51,222 nt of DNA from Pseudomonadota bacterium (GCA_021838715.1 JAKCCX010000015.1:1-51222), one strand, 5' to 3'; positions 1-7,650 are shown, counted from the stretch's first letter. Numbers and translations: made by a program. Notes: a model not told the origin generated them from the sequence alone.

Positions 1-107
1 TTGCCGGTCTCCCGCACCAGCGCGTCATGGTCGAGGAAGCGCGCGGCGCGCGCATCGAACTGGCGGCGAACGGTGGCAACGGCGATCTGGCTGCGGTCGG
101 AGTTCAT
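1..107 (-). CDS. BioC-like SAM methyltransferase, N-terminal fragment
   Basis: Only the first 35 codons are in the window. The ATG at 107-105 follows the ftsX stop codon (110-108) directly, so the gene is the third of an ftsE-ftsX operon. The visible protein contains VRRQFDARAARFLDHDALV near residues 13-31. This resembles the N-terminus of BioC-type malonyl-ACP methyltransferases, which begin with a 'V..FdrAA..Yd..A..Q' pattern. The SAM-binding motifs would lie beyond the window edge, so the assignment rests on this short match alone. Another class I methyltransferase is possible. Confidence 0.5.
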   Translation of the reverse strand, partial: MNSDRSQIAVATVRRQFDARAARFLDHDALVRETG

Positions 108-1052
108 CTAGCCGGCGCCGCCCGCCCGACGCAGGGTGGACCGGGTCGCCAGCGAGGCGAGCGCCGCACCCAGCAACCCGCCCGCCGGACACAGCAGCCA
201 TGCGAACGCCAAAGGGGCCGGGGCGTCGGTCCAGCGCAGGGAATATTCGGTGGCGAGTTCCGCCACGACCGGGGCGAGCCGGGCGCCGGCCCACAGCACG
301 ATGGCGGCGGCGAGCGCACCGGCGAGCGCCATGCTGATCGCCCCCGCATAGACGTAGGGCCGCCGCAGCGCCGCGGGCTCCATGCCGAGGATCTGGAACA
401 CCCGCAGTTCGTCCGGATCGAGCCGCAAGGCCACCCGGGGCCACAGATCGGCGATCAGCGAGAATCCCGCCACCAGCGCCGCCAGCAGCACCAGGCCCAG
501 CAGCATTCCGGCGCGCGTGGCGAAGTGCGTCAGGGCATCGAGCTTGCGTGCCGTCCCCGGTTCGTAGGCCACCGCGGCGACGCCCTTCTGCGTGCGCATC
601 GCCGCGACCGCCTCTTCGATCGCGGCGGGCGTCGCGGCGGGGTCGAAGCGCACGATGAACGCATTGGGCAGAGGATTGGGCTGCAGATCGTTCAAGCCGC
701 TGTCGGCCAGGCTTTTGCGCGCCACCAGCGCCGCGCGCGCGGCGTCGCGGCCGACGAACTCGACCGTCATGACGGGCCCGGCCTGGCGCAGGGCGCCGCG
801 CAGCGTATCGAGATCGGCCAGCCGCTCGCTGCGCGCTGCGAACACGAGCGCGGACGGAACGGCCCAGGCGGGGCGGTCCGGCGGCCAGGCGCGCCATGCC
901 GCCGTGGCGATCAGGATCGCCGCTGCGACGACCATCGCGGTGCACAGCGCCGAAACCGCCAGCGTCAACGGCTTGCGGAACAGTCCGCGCAAGGCGAACC
1001 GCAATGCCGCGCCGCGGCTCGAACCGATGCGCTGCGCCGCTGCGGCACTCAT
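108..1052 (-). CDS. ftsX: Cell division protein FtsX
   Basis: The 314-residue membrane subunit of the FtsEX division complex, which in other bacteria links the cytoplasmic ATPase to periplasmic peptidoglycan hydrolase activators. A cytoplasmic N-terminus is followed by a membrane segment at about residues 30-52, a periplasmic domain to about residue 170, and three further hydrophobic segments near 180-200, 225-250 and 275-295. The stretch DELRVFQILGMEPAALRRPY matches the conserved FtsX cytoplasmic loop. The ATG overlaps the ftsE stop codon (ATGA), so the two are probably translated together. FtsX looks intact, in contrast to its partner FtsE. Confidence 0.88.
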   Translation of the reverse strand: MSAAAAQRIGSSRGAALRFALRGLFRKPLTLAVSALCTAMVVAAAILIATAAWRAWPPDRPAWAVPSALVFAARSERLADLDTLRGALRQAGPVMTVEFVGRDAARAALVARKSLADSGLNDLQPNPLPNAFIVRFDPAATPAAIEEAVAAMRTQKGVAAVAYEPGTARKLDALTHFATRAGMLLGLVLLAALVAGFSLIADLWPRVALRLDPDELRVFQILGMEPAALRRPYVYAGAISMALAGALAAAIVLWAGARLAPVVAELATEYSLRWTDAPAPLAFAWLLCPAGGLLGAALASLATRSTLRRAGGAG

Positions 1053-1816
1053 GCCGCCGGCCTTCCGTCGCGCAGGTGCAGGATCCGGGCGCGCGCCGGC
1101 CATCCTCCCGTGGCCGGTGCCGCCGGCGCCGACGCCGCGTCTGCGCCGGGATCGGCATCCGGCCGGGGATGGGCCGGCGCGCGGGTCGACGCGACGACCG
1201 TCACGCCCGCCCCGGCGAACTGATCGACGACCGCGACGAGCTGCGCCGCGACCGGGGCGTCGAGGTCTTCGAGCAGGTCGTCGAGCAGCAGCAGCGCCGG
1301 CCGGTTCACGAGCGCGCGCGCCAGCGCGACCCGGCGCGCCTCGCCGCTCGCCAGGTCGGCGCAGCGGATCCCGCCCAGGCGATTCGCATCCAGCCCCACG
1401 AGTTCGAGCGCCGCACGGGCGCGCCGCAGGCCCTCGTCGGCGCCGACGTCCGCCACCCATGCCGCGAAGGCGACGTTGTCCAGCACGCTGTGCCGCGCCA
1501 GCAGCGGTGCCGCCGCCGACAGGATGCCCAGGGAGCGGCGCAGATGGGCGCGCGCCAAGGGGCCGACCGCCGCGAGGTCTTCGCCGGCGATGCGGATCAC
1601 GCCCGCGCTGGGGGCGTCGAGGCCGGCCAGCAGGCGCAGCAGGACGCTCTTGCCGCTGCCGCCCGGGCCTTCGATCACGACGAAGTCGCCGCGCCGCACC
1701 TGCAGGTCGATTCCCTGCAGCGCCGGGCGGGACGCGCCGTAGCGCTTTTCCACGCCCTCTGCGGACAGCACCGGGGTGGCAACGTTGGGAGCCGACAGGG
1801 TGGGTTCTTTTTTCAC
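1049..1816 (-). CDS. ftsE: FtsE-type ABC protein with degenerate catalytic motifs
   Basis: A 255-residue ABC protein directly upstream of ftsX, assigned as FtsE from position and overall alignment. It keeps the A-loop tyrosine (KRYG) and the Walker A motif GPGGSGKS. Other catalytic motifs are altered. The Q-loop, normally IFQDHHLL, reads LSAAAPLL. The signature LSGGEQQR reads LASGEARR. The catalytic Glu after the Walker B Asp is Asp (LLLLDDLLEDLD instead of LLADEPTGNLD). The switch-loop His is Arg (ASTRAP instead of ATHD). A Pro/Ala/Asp-rich insert of about 30 residues follows. ATP binding looks possible but hydrolysis should be poor. There is no ATG. The GTG at 1816-1814 is chosen because it begins just before the conserved domain. 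Confidence 0.82.
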   Translation of the reverse strand: MKKEPTLSAPNVATPVLSAEGVEKRYGASRPALQGIDLQVRRGDFVVIEGPGGSGKSVLLRLLAGLDAPSAGVIRIAGEDLAAVGPLARAHLRRSLGILSAAAPLLARHSVLDNVAFAAWVADVGADEGLRRARAALELVGLDANRLGGIRCADLASGEARRVALARALVNRPALLLLDDLLEDLDAPVAAQLVAVVDQFAGAGVTVVASTRAPAHPRPDADPGADAASAPAAPATGGWPARARILHLRDGRPAA

Positions 1817-1897
1817 GGGTTCCGAAGCGATGCAGGAACTGGCGCGGATTGTACGTGGGGGCGATGCCGGATCCGCCCGTCTGTCACACTCCGTTCC

Positions 1898-1903
1898 TAT
1901 AAT
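1898..1903 (+). promoter_or_regulatory. Perfect -10 hexamer upstream of ppk
   Basis: TATAAT occurs in the space between the divergent ftsE and ppk genes, in otherwise GC-rich sequence. Transcription would begin near 1910, giving a leader of about 26 bases before the proposed ppk start at 1936. No convincing -35 hexamer lies 16-18 bases upstream, so an activator may be required. Confidence 0.5.
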
Positions 1904-1935
1904 CGGACAACCGATTTCCCCCAAAAGGTCGCAAG

Positions 1936-4017
1936 ATCGCCTCGCCCCCGCTCGACCCCGAAAAGTTCCTGAACCGGGAACTCTCCCAGCTTGCGTTCAA
2001 TGAACGGGTCCTGTCCCTGGCCCAGCGCGAAGCAACGCCGCTGGGCGAGCGGTTGCGGTTTCTCTGCATCGTCTCGTCGAATCTCGACGAGTTCTTCGAG
2101 ATCCGCGTCCCGGACCTCCTCGACGAGATGCGCGAGGCCGGCGGCATCGGCCCGTCGGCGCCGCAGTGGGAGGCGTTCATGCGGATCTCGGAACGCGCGC
2201 ACGCGCTCGTCGAACGGCAGTACGCGCTCTACAACGACGAGATCATCCCCGCGTTCGCGCGCGCGCGGGTGGTCATCGCCGGGCACCGCGAGCGCAGCGA
2301 ACCGCAGCGCGCGTGGGTGCGCGATTATTTCGAGCGCGAGGTGGCGCCGCTGCTCTCGCCGATCGGCCTCGATCCGGCCCATCCGTTCCCGCAGGTGATG
2401 AACAAGGCGCTGAACTTCATCGTCCAGCTCGAAGGCAAGGACGCCTTCGGCCGGCCGACCGGCGTCGCCATCGTCAAGGTGCCGCGCGCGCTGCCGCGGG
2501 TGATCGCATTGCCGCAGCGGCTCACGCCGGGGCGGCAGACCTTCGTGCTGTTGTCGTCGGTGATCCGCGCGCACCTCGGCGACCTGTTCCCGCGGCGCAC
2601 GGTGACCGGGTTTTCCCAGTTCCGCGTCACCCGCGACTCCGATCTGTGGGTCGACGAGCGCGAGGTTTCCAACCTGCGGCAGGCGGTGAAGTTCGAGCTT
2701 GCCCAGCGGCACTTCGGCAACGCCGTGCGCCTGGAGATCCTGCGCAGCTGCCCGCCCCAGCTCGAAGCGCTGCTGTGCAGCCAGTTCGCGCTGCCGCCCG
2801 AAACCGTGTATCGCGTCAACGGGCCGGTCAACCTCGTGCGGCTGAACCAGCTCGTCGACCATCTCACGCAGCCCCGGCATCGCTTCCCGCCCATGGTGCC
2901 GGCGTGGCCGAAGGGCGTGGGCGAGGATACCGACATGTTCGCCGCGATCCGTCGCGGCGACATCCTGCTGCACCATCCCTTCGAGAGCTTCGAGCCGGTG
3001 GTGGAACTGTTGCGGCAGGCGATCGCCGATCCGCAGGTGGTCGCGATCCGCATGACGCTCTACCGTACCGGAACCGGCTCGGTGCTGGTCGACCTGCTTG
3101 CGGAAGCGGCGCGGCGCGGCAAGGAAGTGACGGTCGTCGTCGAACTGCAGGCGCGGTTCGACGAGGAAGCGAACGTCAATCTCGCGGAACGGCTGGAGAC
3201 CGTCGGCGCACAGGTGGTCTACGGCGTGGTCGGCCTGAAGACCCACGCCAAGATGCTGCTGATCCTGCGGCGGGAGGAGCGGCGCGGTCGGGTGCGGGTC
3301 GTGCCCTACGTCCATCTCGGCACCGGCAACTACCACCCCGCGACCACCAAGCTGTACACCGACTTCGGCCTGATGACGGCCGAACCGACGATCTGCGAAG
3401 ACGTCGAAAAGATCTTCCTCCATCTCACGAGCCTCACGCGCGTGCAGCGCCTGCGGCACCTGTGGATGGCGCCCTTCACGCTGCAGCGCCAGATCATCGC
3501 CGCGATCGAGGCCGAAGCGGACAACGTCCGCAGCGGCAAGCCCGGGCGCGTCGTCGCCAAGGTCAACGCCCTGACCGACGAGGCGACCATCGAAGCGCTC
3601 TATGCCGCCTCCCAGGTCGGCGTCAGCATCGACCTGATCGTGCGCGGCGCCTGCGCGCTGCGCCCCGGCGTCAAGGGCCTTTCCGAGAACATCCGCGTGC
3701 GCTCGATCATCGGCCGGTTTCTCGAACATCACCGGATCTACTATTTCCGCGCCGGCGGCGCCGACAAGGTCTATCTCGCCAGCGCCGACTGGATGGGGCG
3801 CAACCTTCTGCGGCGCATCGAGATCGCCTGGCCGCTGCTCGACCCCGCGCTCAAGGAGCGCGTGATCGATGAGGGCCTGCGGCCTTACCTGTACGATACG
3901 GCCGACGCCTGGATCCTCGGTTCCGACGGCGCGTATGCGCCGCCGCGCAACCCGGACCGCGGGTTTCGGGCCCAGCAAACGCTGATCGAAGGACGTTCGT
4001 CGTCCGGGGAGGAATAG
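1936..4017 (+). CDS. ppk: Polyphosphate kinase (PPK1)
   Basis: Reversibly transfers the terminal phosphate of ATP to long-chain polyphosphate. The protein is 693 residues from the proposed start, matching the family's usual ~690. The N-terminal NRELSQLAFNERVL and SSNLDEFFEIRV blocks are present. The phosphorylated histidine lies in GLKTHAKM and a second active-site His in LEHHRIYYF. The start is unusual. After an in-frame TAA at 1900-1902 there is no ATG, GTG or TTG until the TTG at 2053, which would delete the conserved N-terminus. The ATC at 1936 has an AAGG Shine-Dalgarno sequence 7 bases upstream (1925-1928) and gives a normal-length protein. sixA begins at the base after the stop codon. 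Confidence 0.93.
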   Translation: MASPPLDPEKFLNRELSQLAFNERVLSLAQREATPLGERLRFLCIVSSNLDEFFEIRVPDLLDEMREAGGIGPSAPQWEAFMRISERAHALVERQYALYNDEIIPAFARARVVIAGHRERSEPQRAWVRDYFEREVAPLLSPIGLDPAHPFPQVMNKALNFIVQLEGKDAFGRPTGVAIVKVPRALPRVIALPQRLTPGRQTFVLLSSVIRAHLGDLFPRRTVTGFSQFRVTRDSDLWVDEREVSNLRQAVKFELAQRHFGNAVRLEILRSCPPQLEALLCSQFALPPETVYRVNGPVNLVRLNQLVDHLTQPRHRFPPMVPAWPKGVGEDTDMFAAIRRGDILLHHPFESFEPVVELLRQAIADPQVVAIRMTLYRTGTGSVLVDLLAEAARRGKEVTVVVELQARFDEEANVNLAERLETVGAQVVYGVVGLKTHAKMLLILRREERRGRVRVVPYVHLGTGNYHPATTKLYTDFGLMTAEPTICEDVEKIFLHLTSLTRVQRLRHLWMAPFTLQRQIIAAIEAEADNVRSGKPGRVVAKVNALTDEATIEALYAASQVGVSIDLIVRGACALRPGVKGLSENIRVRSIIGRFLEHHRIYYFRAGGADKVYLASADWMGRNLLRRIEIAWPLLDPALKERVIDEGLRPYLYDTADAWILGSDGAYAPPRNPDRGFRAQQTLIEGRSSSGEE

Positions 4018-4491
4018 ATGGAACTCGTACTGTGGCGCCACGCGGAAGCGGAAGACGCGGGCAACGGGATCCTCGACCTGCAACGCAAACTGACTCCCAA
4101 AGGCGAGAAGCAGGCGCGTCGGGTTGCCCAATGGCTCAACGACCGGCTACCCGATGCGACGCGGATCCTCGTCAGCCCGGCCGTGCGCACGCAGCAGACC
4201 GCGCAGGCGCTCGTCGAACTGTCCGATCGCAAATGGAAGACGGCGCCCGCGATCGCTCCCGGCGCCGACGTCGATGCGTTCCTGGCTGCGGTCAACTGGC
4301 CGCACGCCCGCAACCCGGTCGTCGCGGTCGGTCACCAGCCCACGCTGGGGCTGGTCGCCAGCCGCCTGCTGACCGGGACGTCCCTGCCATGGGTCGTCAA
4401 GAAGGGCCAGATCTGGTGGATCAGCTCCCGCGCCGACAACGGCGACGCGCTGGCTTCGCTCGTCGCCGCGATCGGGCCGGGGCAGTTGTAA
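4018..4491 (+). CDS. sixA: Phosphohistidine phosphatase SixA
   Basis: A 157-residue small histidine phosphatase (phosphoglycerate mutase fold). The N-terminal LWRHAEAE carries the RH catalytic pair, VSPAVRTQQTA the second phosphate-binding arginine, and AVGHQPTLG the second catalytic histidine. E. coli SixA removes phosphate from phosphohistidine on a histidine phosphotransfer domain and on the nitrogen PTS. The ATG abuts the ppk stop codon (TAG-ATG), so the two are cotranscribed. PPK1 also uses a phosphohistidine intermediate, but a direct link is only suggested by adjacency. Confident family call; the substrate here is unknown. Confidence 0.88.
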   Translation: MELVLWRHAEAEDAGNGILDLQRKLTPKGEKQARRVAQWLNDRLPDATRILVSPAVRTQQTAQALVELSDRKWKTAPAIAPGADVDAFLAAVNWPHARNPVVAVGHQPTLGLVASRLLTGTSLPWVVKKGQIWWISSRADNGDALASLVAAIGPGQL

Positions 4492-4498
4492 GTCAGGG

Positions 4499-4555
4499 CC
4501 GGGAGATAACGGACTGCAAACAGGTTCCGATCAAAGGTCTCCCGGTTGCAGTCCG
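4499..4555. repeat. Two interlocked perfect inverted repeats
   Basis: CCGGGAGA (4499-4506) pairs with TCTCCCGG (4538-4545), and CGGACTGCAA (4510-4519) pairs with TTGCAGTCCG (4546-4555). The two right arms touch, and the arms alternate A-B-A'-B'. The element spans the end of hicA and the gap to sixA. The two hairpins are mutually exclusive as written, because no linker remains to form a pseudoknot. There is no T-tract typical of an intrinsic terminator. Confidence 0.6.
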
Positions 4556-4743
4556 GTGTGCTTTGCAATTCGTGCCAGCATGCGAGGGCCAATTTCATCG
4601 GCTTCGTGGAAGGCAAACACGAAGTCCGGCCATCCTGGACGCGAAAGCGTCCGATGCGATCCGGTTTGGCGCTTGACCTGCCAACCGTTTTTGAGGAGAG
4701 CCGCCAGGACGCGCTTGGCCTTCGAAGAAGGCCAGTGGCTCAT
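4531..4743 (-). CDS. hicA: HicA-family toxin
   Basis: A 70-residue protein of the HicA/YcfA family, small double-stranded-RNA-binding-fold ribonucleases that cleave mRNA. The typical N-terminus (SSKAKRVLAALLKNGWQVKRQ) is followed by TGSH, equivalent to the family's GSH catalytic-histidine motif, near residues 27-30. The ATG overlaps the upstream hicB stop by four bases (ATGA), so antitoxin is made first. Codon use is less GC-biased than in neighbouring genes, which fits horizontal acquisition. The last codons lie inside an inverted repeat. The family call is good; toxicity is not shown. Confidence 0.8.
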   Translation of the reverse strand: MSHWPSSKAKRVLAALLKNGWQVKRQTGSHRTLSRPGWPDFVFAFHEADEIGPRMLARIAKHTGLQPGDL

Positions 4744-4949
4744 GCCGCCGTAGCGAGCGAAATGCGGAATTCAACAGGACGCGACTCGCCATGTTCAAGG
4801 CGTTCGGCAAGTACGCGCAACGCCAGGACTTCGGCCTTGGCCATTGCATCCTCCGCAGTCACTCCATAGGAGAGCACGCCAGGCAATTGCGGTATCTCCG
4901 CCAGCCATCGGCCATCGACTTCCTGCTCGCATTCGAGTCTCAGGTCCAT
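4740..4949 (-). CDS. hicB: HicB-family antitoxin (short form)
   Basis: A 69-residue HicB-like protein with the RNase-H-like partial fold typical of HicB N-termini: GRWLAEIPQLPGVLSYGVTAEDA corresponds to the family's 'g.w.AeiPeLPGc.s.GdT.eEA' pattern. It stops before any helix-turn-helix or ribbon-helix-helix DNA-binding extension, so autorepression by HicB alone is doubtful. The ATG has a strong GGAGG ribosome-binding site five bases upstream. The gene lies 169 bases downstream of ppx on the same strand and overlaps hicA. Confidence 0.8.
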   Translation of the reverse strand: MDLRLECEQEVDGRWLAEIPQLPGVLSYGVTAEDAMAKAEVLALRVLAERLEHGESRPVEFRISLATAA

Positions 4950-4958
4950 GCGTTGCCT

Positions 4959-4982
4959 CCGTCACGTTACGGAATCATTCTA
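4959..4982 (-). promoter_or_regulatory. Likely hicBA promoter with overlapping palindrome
   Basis: On the minus strand TAGAAT (complement of 4977-4982) is a near-consensus -10 hexamer. Just downstream is CCGTAACGTGACGG (4959-4972), a palindrome with one mismatched pair, followed by GGAGG and the hicB ATG. A weak -35 (TTGGCC) sits 16 bases upstream. The palindrome would overlap the transcription start, a usual place for an autoregulatory operator. Confidence 0.45.
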
Positions 4983-5118
4983 CGCGCCAGCCGTATTGGG
5001 CCAAAGGCCGGAAGTGGTAGCCTTCGCGATCCCGGTGTCCGCCGCCGTTCGAAGTGCCCAGTCGCCGCACGGCGCCGCGGCGTTGCCGTCGCAGGATTCG
5101 CCGACCCGGCGATCCGGA

Positions 5119-6585
5119 TCAGATTTCCCGCACCCGGAACAGAATCCCGACCCGCGCCCACTGCTGCGCCTCTTCTTCCAGCAGATATCGCGTCAACGGG
5201 CGGCGGGCGAGCCAGCCGCGTTCGATGCCGAGGTCGAATGCGCCGCGGGCGTGCAGGGTCCAGCGCGGCAGGCGGACCGTGCCGCGGGCGTGGTGGAAGA
5301 TGATCGCGAGCCGCAGCGCGAGCAGGCGGCCGGAGCGGACGGGGTCGGCCAGCACGTCGATCACCTTGCGCAGGTTGCCGCGCTGCCCGAGCACCAGTTC
5401 GGCGATGCGCTCCTGATCGGAGGTCGAGAACCCGGGCAGGTCGCCGTTGCGGATCAGGTAGGCGGAGTGCTTGTGGTGGTCGCTGTGCGAGACGGCGAAG
5501 CCGATCTCGTGCAGCTGGCAGGCGAAGCGCAGCACCCGCGCGTCGTCGTCCGATGCGTTGGGCAGGAGCACGCGATGGAACTTCGCCGCGGTGGCGTAGA
5601 CCAGGCCCGCCAGCTTGCGGTCGACGCCGAAGCGCTCCTGCCAGCGCAGCACGGTGGCGTCGCGCACGTCGTGGTGTTCCCGCCGTCCGAGCAGATCGTA
5701 GAGCAGTCCGGCGCGCAGGGCGCCGCGGGCCGGGCGCATCTCGCCGATGCCGAAGGTGTCGAACACCGCCGAGAGGGCCGCCACGCCGCCCGCCAGCACT
5801 TCGGTGCGCTCGATCTTGATGTTGTCGAACCGCACGCGGCGGACATCGCCGAAGCCGATGAGGAGGTCGCGGAGTTCCTGCAGGCCGCGCGGCGTGATCA
5901 CGCCATCGGCCCAGCCGCGATTGCGCAGGATGAGCGACGCCGCGCCGATGGTGCCGCTGGAACCGAACGCCTCGTCCCAGCCGAAGCGCCGGTAGGCCGC
6001 CTGCGCTTCCTCCAGTTCGGCCGCGCAGGCCACCTGGGCGCGGCGCATCGCGTCGCGATCGATGCGGCCGCCCGGAAAGAACCGCAGCGTCGCATCGACG
6101 CAGCCGATCTTGAACGACTCGGCATACGCGGGAACCGTTCCCTGGCCGACGATCACCTCGGTCGAGGCGCCGCCGATGTCGACCATCATCCGGCGCTTGC
6201 GCGACGGCGGCAGCGTGCGGGCGCAGCCTTCGAACACCAGCCGCGCTTCCTCGCGGCCCGAGATGATCTCGATCGGATGGCCGAGCACGCGCTGCGCGCG
6301 GGCGAGGAACTCTTCGGCGTTGACCGCCTGGCGCAGCGTCTGGGTGCCGACCGCACGCACCTGCGCCGCATCGATGCCGCGCAGGCGTTCGTTCATCCGG
6401 GCGAGGCAGACGCAGGCGGCGTCGATCGCCGCCCGGCTCAGCCGGCCGTCCGAACCGATGCCGGCCGCAAGGCGTACCGTTTCTTTCCAATACCCGCTGC
6501 GCTCGAGATGCGATCCCACCGCCCGGGCGATTTCCAGGCGGAAGCTGTTCGAACCCAGGTCGATTGCCGCCAGCAGCATGCCCAT
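5119..6585 (-). CDS. ppx: Exopolyphosphatase (Ppx/GppA family)
   Basis: A 488-residue member of the ASKHA-fold Ppx/GppA family, which removes terminal phosphates from polyphosphate or hydrolyses pppGpp. The N-terminal AAIDLGSNSFRLEIA is the phosphate-1 motif, AVGTQTLRQA and SGREEARLVFEG follow, VDIGGASTEV is the phosphate-2 motif and FGSSGTIGAA the third. The C-terminal HD-like helical region (about residue 310 onward) includes HEIGFAVSHSDHHKHSAYLI. The gene lies ten bases downstream of ftsY and near ppk, so synthesis and breakdown of polyphosphate are encoded within 5 kb in opposite orientations. Ppx and GppA cannot be separated by eye; the ppk neighbourhood favours Ppx. Confidence 0.9.
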   Translation of the reverse strand: MGMLLAAIDLGSNSFRLEIARAVGSHLERSGYWKETVRLAAGIGSDGRLSRAAIDAACVCLARMNERLRGIDAAQVRAVGTQTLRQAVNAEEFLARAQRVLGHPIEIISGREEARLVFEGCARTLPPSRKRRMMVDIGGASTEVIVGQGTVPAYAESFKIGCVDATLRFFPGGRIDRDAMRRAQVACAAELEEAQAAYRRFGWDEAFGSSGTIGAASLILRNRGWADGVITPRGLQELRDLLIGFGDVRRVRFDNIKIERTEVLAGGVAALSAVFDTFGIGEMRPARGALRAGLLYDLLGRREHHDVRDATVLRWQERFGVDRKLAGLVYATAAKFHRVLLPNASDDDARVLRFACQLHEIGFAVSHSDHHKHSAYLIRNGDLPGFSTSDQERIAELVLGQRGNLRKVIDVLADPVRSGRLLALRLAIIFHHARGTVRLPRWTLHARGAFDLGIERGWLARRPLTRYLLEEEAQQWARVGILFRVREI

Positions 6586-6595
6586 GTCGTGCCGA

Positions 6596-7522
6596 TCACT
6601 CCGCGCCGATCAGCGCGCGCGCGAAATCCGCGGCCACGAAGGGCTGCAGATCGTCGAGCGATTCGCCCACGCCGAGAAAGAAGATGGGGATGGGATTGCC
6701 GGCGCGCTCGCTGGCCAGCGCCGCGATGATGCCGCCTTTGGCGGTGCCGTCGAGCTTGGTGACGATGAGGCCGGTCACGCCGACGGCGGCGTCGAAGGCC
6801 CGCACCTGGGCCAGGGCGTTCTGGCCGTTGGTGCCGTCGACGACCAGCAGCACTTCATGGGGGGCGCCCTCGTGGCTCTTGGCGATCGCCCGCTTGATGC
6901 GCTTGAGCTCTTCCATCAGGTGCGTCTGGGTCGGCAGGCGGCCGGCCGTGTCGGCCAGCAGCACGTCGCGATTGCGCGCCCGCGCGGCGCTGACCGCGTC
7001 GAACACGACCGCGGCCGGGTCGCTGCCGGTGTGGGAGATGACTTCCACGCCGTTGCGTTCCCCCCAGACGGCGAGCTGCTCGCGGGCCGCGGCGCGGAAG
7101 GTGTCGCCGGCGGCGAGCAGGACGGTCTTGCCCTGGTCCGCCAGCCAGTGCGCCAGCTTGCCGATGGTGGTCGTCTTGCCGGCGCCGTTGACGCCCGCGA
7201 TCATGACGACGAAGGGTTTGTCGGCGTCGAGGCGCCACGCGCGTTCGCAGGGCTGCAGCAGCGTCGTCAGGTTGGCGAGCAGGATCTCGCGCACGGCCTG
7301 CACGTCGCCGGCGCCGGCCTTGCGCGCGTCGGCGCGGACGCGCTCGATCAGGGTGCTGGTCGCAGCCATGCCGACATCGGCCGCGATCAACGCCGTTTCG
7401 AGCTCTTCGTACCAGTTCTCGTCGATCTGCTTGCCGGTAAAGACCGCCGCGATCTGTTCGCGGGTGCGTGTCAGTGTCGACCGCAGCCGGCCAAGCCAGC
7501 TCGTTTTCTGGGGAGCGGACAT
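6596..7522 (-). CDS. ftsY: Signal recognition particle receptor FtsY
   Basis: A 308-residue SRP-type GTPase that docks ribosome-nascent-chain-SRP complexes at the membrane. An N domain (residues 1-90) precedes the G domain: P-loop GVNGAGKTTTIGKLA, the DTFRAAAREQL insertion-box start, DTAGRLPTQTHLMEELKRI, and TKLDGTAKGG. The long acidic N-terminal extension of E. coli FtsY is absent, as in many FtsY proteins. Divergent from rsmD across 128 bases, a common arrangement in proteobacteria, and followed ten bases later by ppx. Confidence 0.95.
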   Translation of the reverse strand: MSAPQKTSWLGRLRSTLTRTREQIAAVFTGKQIDENWYEELETALIAADVGMAATSTLIERVRADARKAGAGDVQAVREILLANLTTLLQPCERAWRLDADKPFVVMIAGVNGAGKTTTIGKLAHWLADQGKTVLLAAGDTFRAAAREQLAVWGERNGVEVISHTGSDPAAVVFDAVSAARARNRDVLLADTAGRLPTQTHLMEELKRIKRAIAKSHEGAPHEVLLVVDGTNGQNALAQVRAFDAAVGVTGLIVTKLDGTAKGGIIAALASERAGNPIPIFFLGVGESLDDLQPFVAADFARALIGAE

Positions 7523-7650
7523 TTCTGCAATGATTCGGGGTGAATGGGCCTGTCGCGTGCGAGTGTATCCCGGATGACGGCCCGCCCCGGTTCCGGCGCG
7601 GCGGTTCCGCGCGCGGTGTTGCCATCACGCCCTGCATCCTGCACGAAGAC

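Noticed and set aside
1898-2053. Frameshift at the start of ppk
   Set aside because: The conserved N-terminus is in the same frame as the rest of the protein and the in-frame stop lies upstream of it; only a standard start codon is lacking.
4499-4555. RNA pseudoknot or attC-type integron site
   Set aside because: The second pair of arms has no linker, which makes a pseudoknot sterically implausible. The arms do not carry the GTTRRRY/RYYYAAC ends of attC.
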